Assembly (NCBI RefSeq): GCF_004795015.1
Contig: NZ_SSBI01000037.1
Span: 18,914 to 82,913, forward strand
Direction: 5' to 3'
Length of the DNA: 64,000 bases
From: Streptomyces sp. A1277
GTDB lineage: Bacteria > Actinomycetota > Actinomycetes > Streptomycetales > Streptomycetaceae
The position numbers were made by a program, and so were the translations under genes. Shown here piece after piece: positions 49,722 through 59,505 of this stretch. How positions within the stretch are numbered: position 1 is the stretch's first letter; every line of letters starts with the position of its first letter. The notes below the pieces were generated by a model. The model was not told the DNA's origin and did no database searches. It was given only the letters and a program-made list of their open reading frames with translations.

Positions 49722-51449
49722 ATGGCCAGCAGACCCTTGTCTGCCGCGCTCGCTCTGATAGCAGGAGCCGCCGCCCTCGTGGTCCCCGCCACGACGGCCG
49801 AGGCATCCGCCCCGGGTACCAAGGACGTCACCGCCGTCCTCTTCGAGTGGAAGTTCGACTCCGTCGCCAAGGCGTGTACCGACACGCTCGGGCCGGCCGG
49901 GTACGGCTTCGTCCAGGTCTCGCCGCCGCAGGAGCACATCCAGGGCGGCCAGTGGTGGACCTCGTACCAGCCGGTCAGCTACAAGATCGCCGGACGGCTC
50001 GGCGACCGGAACTCGTTCGCCAACATGGTGAACACCTGCCACAGCGCGGGCGTCAAGGTCGTGGCCGACTCGGTCATCAACCACATGTCCGCCGGCTCGG
50101 GCACCGGTACCGGCGGCTCCCCGTACTCGAAGTACAACTACCCCGGCCTGTACTCCTCGTACGACATGGACGACTGCACCTCGCAGATCAGCAACTACGG
50201 GGACCGGTACAACGTCCAGCACTGCGAACTCGTGGGTCTGGCCGACCTGGACACCGGTGAGGACTACGTCCGGGGCAAGATCGCCGGCTACCTCAACGAC
50301 CTGCTCTCGCTCGGCGTGGACGGCTTCCGTATCGACGCGGCCAAGCACATCCCCGCCGGTGACCTCGCCAACATCAAGTCCCGGCTGAGCAACTCCGGCG
50401 TCTACTGGAAGCAGGAGGCGATCTACGGCGCCGGCGAGGCCGTCTCGCCCGACGAGTACGCCGGCACCGGCGACGTCCAGGAATTCCGCTACGCCCGCAG
50501 CCTCAAGCAGGTCTTCAACAACGAGAACCTCGCTTACCTGAAGAACTTCGGCGAGGGCTGGGGCTTCATGTCCTCCTCGAAGGCCGCGGTCTTCGTCGAC
50601 AACCACGACACGGAGCGCAACGGCGAGACGCTGAGCTACAAGGACGGCGCCAACTACACGCTCGCCAACGTGTTCATGCTGGCCTGGCCCTACGGCTCGC
50701 CCGACGTCCACTCCGGTTACGAGTGGTCCGACAAGGACGCGGGCCCGCCCAACGGCGGCACGGTGAACGCCTGCTACAGCGACGGCTGGAAGTGCCAGCA
50801 CGCCTGGCGCGAGATCTCCTCCATGGTCGGCTTCCGCAACACCGCGCGCGGTGAGTCCGTCACCAACTGGTGGGACAACGGCGGCGACCAGATCGCCTTC
50901 GGCCGCGGCTCCAAGGCGTACGTGGCGATCAACCACGAGGGCTCCTCGCTGACGCGCACGTTCCAGACCTCGCTGCCCGCCGGCGACTACTGCGACGTCC
51001 AGTCCGGCAACGGCGTCACGGTCAACGGCTCCGGCCAGTTCACCGCCACCCTCGGCGCCAACACCGCCCTGGCCCTGCACACCGGCGCCCGCACCTGCGG
51101 CGGCGGCACGACCGACCCGACGGACCCGACCGACCCCGGCACGGGTACGGGCACCTCCGGCGCCTCCTTCGGTGTCAACGCCACCACCCAGCTCGGCCAG
51201 AACATCTACGTCACCGGCAACCAGTCCGCCCTCGGCAACTGGAACCCCGGCAGCGCGCTGAAGCTCGACCCGGCCACGTACCCGGTCTGGAAGCTCGACG
51301 TGAGCATGCCCGCCGGCACCTCGTTCGAGTACAAGTACATCCGCAAGGACGCGAACGGCAACGTCACCTGGGAGAGCGGTGCCAACCGCACGGCCAAGGT
51401 GCCCTCCTCCGGCAAGGGCACGCTGACCTCGGACGTCTGGCGCGGCTGA
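49722..51449 (+). CDS. secreted alpha-amylase with starch-binding domain
   Basis: A 575-residue exoenzyme from ATG 49722 with AGGAGG. Signal peptide residues 1-28 end in TTAEASA. The GH13 catalytic domain has VINHMSAGSG, DGFRIDAAKHI with nucleophile Asp, the acid Glu in YWKQEAIYG, and FVDNHDTERN. After a small C domain and a Thr/Asp/Pro linker (TTDPTDPTDPGTGTGT), residues about 475-575 form a CBM20 (NIYVTGNQSALGNWN, FEYKYIRKD, VTWESGANR). It makes maltodextrins from starch outside the cell for import by MalEFG. The length is typical of Streptomyces amylases. Confidence 0.95.
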   Translation: MASRPLSAALALIAGAAALVVPATTAEASAPGTKDVTAVLFEWKFDSVAKACTDTLGPAGYGFVQVSPPQEHIQGGQWWTSYQPVSYKIAGRLGDRNSFANMVNTCHSAGVKVVADSVINHMSAGSGTGTGGSPYSKYNYPGLYSSYDMDDCTSQISNYGDRYNVQHCELVGLADLDTGEDYVRGKIAGYLNDLLSLGVDGFRIDAAKHIPAGDLANIKSRLSNSGVYWKQEAIYGAGEAVSPDEYAGTGDVQEFRYARSLKQVFNNENLAYLKNFGEGWGFMSSSKAAVFVDNHDTERNGETLSYKDGANYTLANVFMLAWPYGSPDVHSGYEWSDKDAGPPNGGTVNACYSDGWKCQHAWREISSMVGFRNTARGESVTNWWDNGGDQIAFGRGSKAYVAINHEGSSLTRTFQTSLPAGDYCDVQSGNGVTVNGSGQFTATLGANTALALHTGARTCGGGTTDPTDPTDPGTGTGTSGASFGVNATTQLGQNIYVTGNQSALGNWNPGSALKLDPATYPVWKLDVSMPAGTSFEYKYIRKDANGNVTWESGANRTAKVPSSGKGTLTSDVWRG

Positions 51450-51465
51450 TCCTCCCGCCCCACCC

Positions 51466-51499
51466 GCCGGACGGGCCGTCCCCCAGCGGCCCGTCCGGC
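51466..51499 (+). terminator. amylase terminator
   Basis: Perfect 12-bp arms gccggacgggcc and ggcccgtccggc with a ten-base loop, between the amylase stop and the next ribosome site, so the two enzymes are at least partly separate in transcription. Confidence 0.8.
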
Positions 51500-51535
51500 A
51501 CCGCACACCCCCGTACCCCGTCGAGGAGAGCCAGA

Positions 51536-54500
51536 GTGAAACGTCCGTACCCGCGCGTGCCCGCACGCAGAACGGCGACCGCCGTCGTCGCGGCCGCCCT
51601 GTGCGCGGCCCTGGTGCCCGCGCTGCCCGCCGCCGCGGCCCGGCCGCCCGCCGCGCCCTCGGACGCCAAGCTGGCCGCGCAGGCCACCCGGCACGACCTG
51701 ACCCGCGAGCAGTTCTACTTCGTGATGCCCGACCGGTTCGCCAACGGGGACACCCGCAACGACCGGGGCGGGCTGACCGGTTCGCGCCTGGAGACCGGCT
51801 ACGACCCCACCGACAAGGGGTTCTACCAGGGCGGCGACCTCAAGGGGCTCACGAACAAGCTCGACTACATCAAGGGGCTCGGCACCACCGCCATCTGGCT
51901 CGCACCGATCTTCAAGAACCGGCCCGTCCAGGGCACCGGCGAGGACGCCTCGGCCGGCTACCACGGCTACTGGATCACCGACTTCACCCAGGTCGACCCG
52001 CACTTCGGCACCAACGCCGACCTGACGAAGCTGATCGACAAGGCCCACCGCAAGGGCATGAAGGTCTTCTTCGACGTCATCACCAACCACACCGCCGACA
52101 CCGTCGACTACGCCGAGAAGACCTACGGCTACAAGTCCAAGGGCGCCTACCCCTACCTCGACCGCGACGGCCGGCCCTTCGACGACAGCGCGGGCATGGC
52201 GCGGGTGGACGCGGACTCGTTCCCGTACAAGCCGGTGACCAGCGGCGGCAAGACGCCGTCCTGGCTCAACGACCCGACGATGTACCACAACCGCGGCGAC
52301 TCCACCTATGCCGGCGAGTCCACCACGTACGGCGACTTCTCCGGTCTGGACGACCTGTGGACCGAGCGGCCCGAGGTCGTCTCCGGCATGGAGAAGATCT
52401 ACGAGAAGTGGGTCCGCGACTTCCGAATAGACGGGTTCCGGATCGACACCGTCAAACACGTCGACATGGACTTCTGGACCCAGTGGGCGACCGCGCTCGA
52501 CGCGTACGCGGCCGAGCACGGCCGCAAGGACTTCTTCATGTTCGGCGAGGTCTACTCCTCCGACACCGCCGTCACCTCGCCCTACGTCACCCGGGGCCGG
52601 CTGGACGCCACGCTCGACTTCCCCTTCCAGGAGGCGGCCCGCCAGTACGCCTCGCAGGGCGCCCCGGCCTCGAAGCTCGCCGCCGTCTTCGGCGACGACT
52701 ACCGGTACACCACCGACAAGGCCAACGCCTACGAGCAGGTGACCTTCCTCGGCAACCACGACATGGGCCGCATCGGGACCTTCCTCAAGCAGGACAACCC
52801 GAAGGCCGGTGACGCGGAGCTGGTGAAGCGCGCGGAGCTCGCCAACGAGCTGATGTTCCTCAGCCGCGGCAACCCCGTCGTCTACTACGGCGACGAGCAG
52901 GGCTTCACCGGCGCCGGCGGCGACAAGGACGCCCGCCAGACGATGTTCGCCTCGAAGACCGCCGACTATCTCGACGACGACGAACTGGGCACCGACCGCA
53001 CGCACGCCTCCGACGCGTACGACGTCAAGCACCCGCTCTACCGCACCATCGCCGCCCTCTCCGAGCTGACCGCGAAGAACCCCGCGCTGCGCGACGGCGT
53101 GCAGACCGAGCGGTACGCCGAGGGCTCCGTCTACGCCTTCTCCCGTACGGACCCCGAGCACAGCAATGAGTACGTCGTCGCCACCAACAACGGCGACAAG
53201 GCGAAGACCGTCGAGCTGCCCACCGAGTCCGCCCGGATGGACTTCCGCACCCTGTACGGCGGCTCCGGCACGGTCCGCAGCGGCGCCGACAAGAAGATCG
53301 AGGTCACCGTCCCGGCCCTGTCGAGCATCGTGCTCCGCGCCGCGAAGCCCCTGGGCACCCCCTCCGCGAAGCCCGGGATCTCCCTGAAGGCACCGGCCGC
53401 CGGCGCCACCGGCACCGTCGAGCTGACCGCCGACATCTCCGGCGGCTCCCTCGACCGGGTCGTCTTCGCCGCCCAGACCGGCAACGGCGAGTGGACCACC
53501 CTCGGCACCGCCGACCACGCCCCGTACAAGGTCACCCAGACGCTGAGCGACAAGACGGCCGCCGGAACCCCGCTGCGCTACAAGGCCGTCGTGGTCGACC
53601 GCACCGGCCGCACCGCGAGCGCGCTCGCCTCGTCCAGCGCGGGACAGGCACCCGCCCCCGCCAAGCCCGTCGCCGTCGAGCGCGACTACGCCGTCGTCCA
53701 CTACCAGCGCCCCGCCGGCGACTACGACGGCTGGCAGATCACGTCCGGCGGGACCACCGCCGCCTTCACCGGGCGGGACGCCTACGGCGCGTTCGCCTGG
53801 ATCAAGGTGCCCGAGGACGCCGCCACCGTCCCGTACACCGTCGAGAAGTCCGGCACGGCCGACGGGCCGGAGCGCACCGTCGACCTCGCGAAGACCGGCG
53901 AGGTCTGGATCGAGCAGGGACGGGACGGCCAGGCCGACACCGCCCCCGAGGGCGCCTACCCGGCCCAGGACACCGGGAAGGCCGTCCTGCACTACTACCG
54001 GGCCGACGGCGACTACGACGGCTGGGGGCTGCACACCTGGACCGGCGCCAAGGAGCCCACCGACTGGGCCAAGCCGCTCCAGCCGGTGAAGAAGGACGCC
54101 TCCGGGCTCACCTTCGAGGTCCCGCTCACCGAAGGCGCCACCTCGCTCAGCTACATCCTGCACCGGGGCGATGAGAAGGACCTGCCCAGCGACCAGGCGC
54201 TCGACCTCGCGAGCCACGGCCACGAGGTGTGGATGCTCGGTGGCACGGCCGGCTATCTGCTCCCGCAGGCCGGCGGCGTCCCCACGCCCGACCTGACCAA
54301 GGCCGAGGCGCAGTGGATCGACGCCGACACCGTCGTCTGGAAGGTGAAGGCCACCGAGGCCACCAGCCAGCAGCTCGTCTACGCCCCGAAGGGCGGCATC
54401 TCCGTCGTGGACGGGGCCCTGAGCGACGAGGGCCGGTGGCTGCGGCTCACCCCCTCCGCGCTGAGCGACGCCCAGAAGGCGAAGTACCCGCACCTCAAGG

Positions 54501-56860
54501 ACTACCCCGCCTTCACCGTCGACGCCCGTGACCGGGACCGCGTCCGCGAGGCCCTGCGCGGCCAGCTGATCGCCACCCAGCGCGCCGCCAACGGCGCCCT
54601 GCTCGCCGCCACCGGGGTGCAGAGCGCCGGCGTGCTCGACGACCTCTACGGGACGAAGGCGAGCAGCGCCTCGCTCGGCCCGGTCTTCCGCAACGGCACC
54701 CCGACGCTGTCCGTGTGGGCGCCCACCGCCCGTACCGTCTCGCTCGAACTCGACGGCAAGCCCGTCGCCATGCGGCGCGACGACCGCACCGGCGTCTGGT
54801 CCGTCACCGGCAAGAAGAGCTGGAACGGCAAGCCCTACCGGTACGTCGTGAACGTCTGGGCGCCCACCGTCCACAAGCTCGTCACCAACAAGGTCACCGA
54901 CCCCTACTCCACCGCCCTGACCACCGACTCCGCCCGCAGCCTCGTCGTGGACCTGGAGGACCGGAAGCTCGCCCCCAAGGGCTGGGACACGCTGCGCAAG
55001 CCGGCCGCCGTGCCGCTGCGCGACGCCCAGATCCAGGAGCTCCAGATCCGCGACTTCTCCATCGCGGACCCCACCTCCAAGCACCCCGGCGAATACCTCG
55101 CCTTCACCGACACCCGCTCCGACGGGATGAAGCACCTGGGGCAGCTCGCGGACTCCGGCACCAGCTACGTCCACCTGCTGCCCGCCTTCGACATCGGAAC
55201 CATCCCCGAGAAGAAGAAGGACCAGGCCGAGCCCGCCTGCGAGCTGTCCGCCTACGCCCCCGACTCCGCCGAGCAGCAGGCATGCGTGGCGAAGGCCGCC
55301 GCGAGCGACGCCTTCAACTGGGGCTACGACCCGCTGCACTACACCGTCCCCGAGGGCAGCTACGCCTCCGACCCGGACGGCACGAAGCGCACGGTCGAGT
55401 TCCGGCAGATGGTGCAGGGGATCAACGGCGCCGGGCTGCGGACCGTCATGGACGTCGTCTACAACCACACCGTCGCCTCCGGCCAGGACGACAAGTCCGT
55501 GCTCGACCGGATCGTGCCCGGCTACTACCAGCGGCTCCTGGAGGACGGCACCGTCGCCACCTCCACCTGCTGCGCCAACACCGCCCCCGAGAACACCATG
55601 ATGGGCAAGCTCGTCGTGGACTCGGTGGTCACCTGGGCCAGGGAGTACAAGGTCGACGGCTTCCGCTTCGACCTGATGGGCCACCACCCCAAGGCCAACA
55701 TCCTGGCCGTCCGCAAGGCCCTCGACGCCCTGACCACCGCCAAGGACGGCGTGGACGGAAGGAAGATCATCCTGTACGGGGAGGGCTGGAACTTCGGTGA
55801 GATCGCCGACGACGCCCGCTTCGTCCAGGCCACCCAGAAGAACATGGCCGGCACCGGCATCGCCACCTTCTCCGACCGGGCCCGCGACGCCGTGCGCGGC
55901 GGCTCCCCGTTCGACGAGGACCCCGGCGTGCAGGGCTTCGCCACCGGCCTCTACACCGACCCCAACACCTCCACCGCCAACGGTACGAAGGCCGAGCAGA
56001 AGGCCCGCCTGCTGCACTACCAGGACCTGATCAAGGTCGGCCTCACCGGCAACCTCGCCGACTACACCTTCACCGACACCTCCGGCGCCACCGTCAAGGG
56101 CTCGGGCGTCGACTACAACGGGGCCCCGGCCGGATACGCCGCGGTCCCCGGTGACGCCCTGGCCTACGCCGACGCCCACGACAACGAGACCCTGTACGAC
56201 GCGCTCGCCTTCAAGCTCCCGGCGGGCACCTCGGCGGCCGACCGGGCCCGCATGCAGGTCCTGGCCATGGCCACGGCGACCCTCTCGCAGGGCCCCGCGC
56301 TCTCCCAGGCCGGCACCGACCTGCTGCGCTCCAAGTCGCTGGACCGCAACTCCTTCGACAGCGGCGACTGGTTCAACGCCCTGCACTGGGACTGCCGTGC
56401 CGGCAACGGCTTCGGCCGAGGACTGCCGCCCGCCGCGGACAACGAGGACAAGTGGCCGTACGCGAAGCCGCTGCTCACCAACGCGAAGGTCAGCCCCGGC
56501 TGCGCCCAGATCAACGGCGCCTCGGCCGCCTACCGCGACCTGCTCACCATCCGCACCACGGAGAAGGACTTCGACCTGGCCTCCACCGCACAGGTGCAGT
56601 CCCGGCTCTCCTTCCCGCTCTCCGGCAGGAACGAGACCCCGGGCGTGATCACCATGCGGCTCGGCAAGCTCGTCGTCGTGCTCAACGCCGCCCCCGGCAC
56701 CACCACCCAGAAGGTCGCCGCACTCGCCGGCAAGAACTACGCCCTGCACCCCGTCCAGGCGAAGGGCGCGGATTCTACCGTCAAGCGCTCGACGTACGGG
56801 CGGAGTTCGGGCAGCTTCACCGTTCCGGGACGCACGGTGGCCGTGTTCACCCTGCGCTGA
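51536..56860 (+). CDS. secreted bifunctional alpha-amylase/pullulanase
   Basis: A 1,774-residue exoenzyme from GTG 51536 (GAGGAG upstream) with a signal peptide (to about residue 34, ALPAAAA). The first catalytic half (60-600) is a GH13 amylase: FYFVMPDRFANGD, IDGFRIDTVKHVD and FLGNHDMGRI. Two CBM41-like modules follow near 717 (VVHYQRPAGDYDGWQI) and 815 (LHYYRADGDYDGWGLHTW). A CBM48-like module (LSVWAPTARTVSLEL, near 1058) leads to the GH13 pullulanase half: VVYNHTVASG, VDGFRFDLMGHHP, YGEGWNFGE and YADAHDNETLYD. It should cut alpha-1,4 and alpha-1,6 bonds of amylopectin or pullulan. Size and place fit the S. coelicolor amylase/dextrinase. Confidence 0.93.
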   Translation: MKRPYPRVPARRTATAVVAAALCAALVPALPAAAARPPAAPSDAKLAAQATRHDLTREQFYFVMPDRFANGDTRNDRGGLTGSRLETGYDPTDKGFYQGGDLKGLTNKLDYIKGLGTTAIWLAPIFKNRPVQGTGEDASAGYHGYWITDFTQVDPHFGTNADLTKLIDKAHRKGMKVFFDVITNHTADTVDYAEKTYGYKSKGAYPYLDRDGRPFDDSAGMARVDADSFPYKPVTSGGKTPSWLNDPTMYHNRGDSTYAGESTTYGDFSGLDDLWTERPEVVSGMEKIYEKWVRDFRIDGFRIDTVKHVDMDFWTQWATALDAYAAEHGRKDFFMFGEVYSSDTAVTSPYVTRGRLDATLDFPFQEAARQYASQGAPASKLAAVFGDDYRYTTDKANAYEQVTFLGNHDMGRIGTFLKQDNPKAGDAELVKRAELANELMFLSRGNPVVYYGDEQGFTGAGGDKDARQTMFASKTADYLDDDELGTDRTHASDAYDVKHPLYRTIAALSELTAKNPALRDGVQTERYAEGSVYAFSRTDPEHSNEYVVATNNGDKAKTVELPTESARMDFRTLYGGSGTVRSGADKKIEVTVPALSSIVLRAAKPLGTPSAKPGISLKAPAAGATGTVELTADISGGSLDRVVFAAQTGNGEWTTLGTADHAPYKVTQTLSDKTAAGTPLRYKAVVVDRTGRTASALASSSAGQAPAPAKPVAVERDYAVVHYQRPAGDYDGWQITSGGTTAAFTGRDAYGAFAWIKVPEDAATVPYTVEKSGTADGPERTVDLAKTGEVWIEQGRDGQADTAPEGAYPAQDTGKAVLHYYRADGDYDGWGLHTWTGAKEPTDWAKPLQPVKKDASGLTFEVPLTEGATSLSYILHRGDEKDLPSDQALDLASHGHEVWMLGGTAGYLLPQAGGVPTPDLTKAEAQWIDADTVVWKVKATEATSQQLVYAPKGGISVVDGALSDEGRWLRLTPSALSDAQKAKYPHLKDYPAFTVDARDRDRVREALRGQLIATQRAANGALLAATGVQSAGVLDDLYGTKASSASLGPVFRNGTPTLSVWAPTARTVSLELDGKPVAMRRDDRTGVWSVTGKKSWNGKPYRYVVNVWAPTVHKLVTNKVTDPYSTALTTDSARSLVVDLEDRKLAPKGWDTLRKPAAVPLRDAQIQELQIRDFSIADPTSKHPGEYLAFTDTRSDGMKHLGQLADSGTSYVHLLPAFDIGTIPEKKKDQAEPACELSAYAPDSAEQQACVAKAAASDAFNWGYDPLHYTVPEGSYASDPDGTKRTVEFRQMVQGINGAGLRTVMDVVYNHTVASGQDDKSVLDRIVPGYYQRLLEDGTVATSTCCANTAPENTMMGKLVVDSVVTWAREYKVDGFRFDLMGHHPKANILAVRKALDALTTAKDGVDGRKIILYGEGWNFGEIADDARFVQATQKNMAGTGIATFSDRARDAVRGGSPFDEDPGVQGFATGLYTDPNTSTANGTKAEQKARLLHYQDLIKVGLTGNLADYTFTDTSGATVKGSGVDYNGAPAGYAAVPGDALAYADAHDNETLYDALAFKLPAGTSAADRARMQVLAMATATLSQGPALSQAGTDLLRSKSLDRNSFDSGDWFNALHWDCRAGNGFGRGLPPAADNEDKWPYAKPLLTNAKVSPGCAQINGASAAYRDLLTIRTTEKDFDLASTAQVQSRLSFPLSGRNETPGVITMRLGKLVVVLNAAPGTTTQKVAALAGKNYALHPVQAKGADSTVKRSTYGRSSGSFTVPGRTVAVFTLR

Positions 56861-56890
56861 CCCGCACGGGACTACCGTATGGGCACCCGT

Positions 56891-56919
56891 CCGGGGGTGC
56901 CGCACCACCGCACCCCCGG
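56891..56919 (+). terminator. pullulanase terminator
   Basis: Ten-base perfect arms ccgggggtgc and gcacccccgg, 30 bp after the stop. Confidence 0.75.
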
Positions 56920-56940
56920 GCACGCCCTCACACTCCACCC

Positions 56941-56983
56941 GGCCGGCCCCGGCCCCCGCGTCCGCGCGGGGCCGGGGCCGGCC
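56941..56983 (+). terminator. second hairpin before the ATPase gene
   Basis: Perfect 16-bp arms ggccggccccggcccc and ggggccggggccggcc around an 11-base loop. It is either a back-up terminator or a structured leader, because the ATPase start follows only 26 bp later. Confidence 0.6.
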
Positions 56984-57009
56984 GCTCCACCTGTGCAGCG
57001 ACGGTGACG

Positions 57010-59037
57010 ATGGCCAGCAACATCCCCGAGGAGACCACCAGCTTCGTCGGACGGAAGACCGAGCTGGCCGGGCTCGAACACGCCCTCGCCACCGGCCGGC
57101 TGACCACCCTCACCGGCACCGGCGGCGTCGGCAAGACCCGGCTCGCCCTGCGCGCCGCCCGCCGCGCCGAACCCGGCTTCCGCGACGGCGTCTGGTGGGC
57201 CGACCTCGCCCCGCTGCACGACGACGAACTGCTCCTCGCCACCGTCTCCGACGCGGTCGGCCTCAGCGACCACACCCTGCGCATGCCCATCGACGTGCTG
57301 TGCGAATGGCTCGCCGACAAACGGCTCCTGCTGGTCCTGGACTCCTGCGAGCACCTGCGCCACGCCTGCGCCCACCTCCTCGGCGAGATCCTCACCACCT
57401 CGCCCGGACTCACCGTCCTCGCCACCAGCCGCCAGCCCCTGGACCTGCGGGGCGAGCAGCTGATCGAGGTGGAACCGCTGCCCGTCGACGGCGCAGCCGA
57501 CGCGCTCACCCTCTTCCGGGAGCGGGCCGCGACCGCCGCCCCCTTCGACGACCCCGGCACCGCCGAGGCCGCCGCCGAGATCTGCCGCCGCCTCGAAGGC
57601 ATCCCGCTCGCCATCGAACTCGCCGCCGCCGGGGTCGGCCGGCAGAGCGTCCAGGAGATCGCCCAGCGGCTCGGCTCCCGCCTCGACGTCTTCGCCCACG
57701 CCACGCTGCGCCCCCTGCGCCACCGCACCCTGCGCACCACCATCGGCTGGTCCCATGAACTGTGCACCCCACTCGAACGGCTCCTGTGGGCCCGGCTGAC
57801 CGTGCTGCGCGGCGACTTCGACGCGGACACCGCCGCCACCGTCTGCGCCGGCGGCCCCCTCACCGCCGACGGTGTCCGCGCGGCCCTGAACGGCCTCGTC
57901 GCCAAGTCCGTCGTCGCCCGCGACGGGGACCGCCACCGCATGCTCGACACGCTGCGCGAGTACGGCCGGATGTGGCTCGCCGAACTCGGCGAGGAACGCA
58001 CCGCCGCCGACCGGCACGCCGCCTGCTTCCTGCGCCTCGCCCGCAACGCCCACGCCGGCTGGACCGGCGACGACCAGATCCTCTGGTACCACCGCATCGC
58101 CGAGGCGCACGCCGACCTGTGCGCGGCCCTCGACCACCTCCTCGCCCACGACCCGGCCGCCGCCCAGGAGATGGCGGGCCGCATCGGCTTCTTCTGGTGC
58201 TGCTGCGGCCATCTGCCCCAGACCCGCGGCTACGCCCAGCGCGCCCTGGACACTGGACCGGTCAGCGGCCCGCACCGCACCCGCGCCCTGTGGGTGCTCG
58301 GCATCTGCGTCCTGCTCCAGGGCGACTACCCGGCCGCCGAGCGCATCGGCGAGGAGTGCGTGCGCGCCGCCGCCGCCGACGGGACCGCCGAGGGCGTCCT
58401 CGCCGCCGCCTATCTGCGCGGCCTCACCCACCTGATGACCGGCGAGCCCGAGAAGGGGCTGCGCGAGTCCGAACGGGTGCTGCGCACCACCGGGACCGCC
58501 ACCCCGCTCGAATCGGCCTACCGGCTGCGCTGCCACCTGATCACCGTCTTCGCCCTCACCGGACTGGGCCGGCTGGAGGAGGCCGCCGCTGCGGCCGTCG
58601 TCCTGCGCGCCGCCTGCGAGGCCCAGGACGAGTGCTGGACCCGCTCCTACGCCGACTACCAACTCGCCCTGATCGCCCTGCTCCAGGGCCGCGCCGCACC
58701 GGCCGCCGCGCACGCCCGGGCCATGCTCACCGGCAAGCACCGGCTCCGCGACCGCTTCGGGATCGCGCTCGGCCTGGACATCCTGGCCGCCGCCATCGCC
58801 GCCCAGGGCGAGGGGGCCAGGGCCGCCCGGGTCTACGGCACCGGGCAGGTCTACTGGCGGATGGTCGGCCACCCGCAGCGCGGCACCCCGGAACTGGGCC
58901 CGGTGCGCGAGGCATGCGAGCGCCGGGCCCGGGAGGCGGTCGGCGACGCGGCGTACCGGAGGGCCTTCGAACAGGGCCGGTCGGACAGCGCGGAGGCGGG
59001 CCTGGCCCTCGCCCTGCACGGTGAACTGCTCACGTAA
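57010..59037 (+). CDS. NB-ARC/TPR ATPase, regulator-like without DNA-binding domain
   Basis: A 675-residue protein from ATG 57010. Residues about 1-300 form the AAA/NB-ARC-like ATPase of the AfsR/LuxR STAND group: FVGRKTELAGLE, Walker A GTGGVGKTRLAL, Walker B LLLVLDSCEHLR, LATSRQPLDLRGE and RLEGIPLAIELAAAG. The remainder is TPR-like helices. Unlike relatives it has neither an N-terminal winged helix nor a C-terminal LuxR helix-turn-helix (it ends ALALHGELL). It may work as a signalling ATPase or be a truncated regulator. Confidence 0.8.
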   Translation: MASNIPEETTSFVGRKTELAGLEHALATGRLTTLTGTGGVGKTRLALRAARRAEPGFRDGVWWADLAPLHDDELLLATVSDAVGLSDHTLRMPIDVLCEWLADKRLLLVLDSCEHLRHACAHLLGEILTTSPGLTVLATSRQPLDLRGEQLIEVEPLPVDGAADALTLFRERAATAAPFDDPGTAEAAAEICRRLEGIPLAIELAAAGVGRQSVQEIAQRLGSRLDVFAHATLRPLRHRTLRTTIGWSHELCTPLERLLWARLTVLRGDFDADTAATVCAGGPLTADGVRAALNGLVAKSVVARDGDRHRMLDTLREYGRMWLAELGEERTAADRHAACFLRLARNAHAGWTGDDQILWYHRIAEAHADLCAALDHLLAHDPAAAQEMAGRIGFFWCCCGHLPQTRGYAQRALDTGPVSGPHRTRALWVLGICVLLQGDYPAAERIGEECVRAAAADGTAEGVLAAAYLRGLTHLMTGEPEKGLRESERVLRTTGTATPLESAYRLRCHLITVFALTGLGRLEEAAAAAVVLRAACEAQDECWTRSYADYQLALIALLQGRAAPAAAHARAMLTGKHRLRDRFGIALGLDILAAAIAAQGEGARAARVYGTGQVYWRMVGHPQRGTPELGPVREACERRAREAVGDAAYRRAFEQGRSDSAEAGLALALHGELLT

Positions 59038-59151
59038 CGCCCGGCACTCCCGGTCCCCGGCTCACATAGTGAATGCCTGTTGTGCGCACGGGCGCGGCCG
59101 GGAAAGGCTGGGCGGCGTTCCTCCGCCGTCCGCCCCGCCCGGGAGCCCGCC

Positions 59152-59502
59152 ATGCCGCAGATCACCGTCGACTACTCCGCCGAGCTCGCCGACGCCTTCG
59201 ACCGCCCCGCCTTCGCCCTCGCGCTGCACCCGCTGGTCGCCGAAACCGTCAACACCAAGATCGCGGCCTGCAAGACCCGCTTCCGGCGGGCCGAGGAGAC
59301 GGTGGTGGCGGACGCCCCGGACGGGGACGCGCTCGTCCACGTGGACATCTCGCTGCTGCCCGGCCGCACCCCGGAGACCAAGGCCCGGCTCACCGAATCC
59401 GTCCTGGAGCTGCTGACCGCCCACCTCCGCACGGTCACCGGGCCGGCCCTGCACCTCTCGGTCGAGGCCCGCGACCTCGACCCCTCCTACCGCAAGAGCT
59501 GA
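59152..59502 (+). CDS. 5-carboxymethyl-2-hydroxymuconate isomerase-like tautomerase
   Basis: A 116-residue protein from ATG 59152. The N-terminal Met-Pro (MPQITVDYSAEL) gives the catalytic Pro of the tautomerase superfamily after Met removal, and VHVDISLLPGRTPETKARL plus LHLSVEARDLDP fit CHMI (HpaF). True CHMI acts in homoprotocatechuate degradation; no other gene of that pathway is nearby, so the substrate may differ. It is convergent with the TetR gene, with stops 4 bp apart. Confidence 0.82.
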   Translation: MPQITVDYSAELADAFDRPAFALALHPLVAETVNTKIAACKTRFRRAEETVVADAPDGDALVHVDISLLPGRTPETKARLTESVLELLTAHLRTVTGPALHLSVEARDLDPSYRKS

Positions 59503-59505
59503 CCG

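Noticed and set aside
51206..56938. An open frame of 1,910 codons opposite the pullulanase
   Set aside because: Val/Gly-rich shadow translation caused by high G+C third positions; the + strand encodes all expected GH13 and CBM motifs.
59152..59502. Homoprotocatechuate degradation operon
   Set aside because: Only a CHMI-like tautomerase is present; no dioxygenase, dehydrogenase or hydratase genes flank it.
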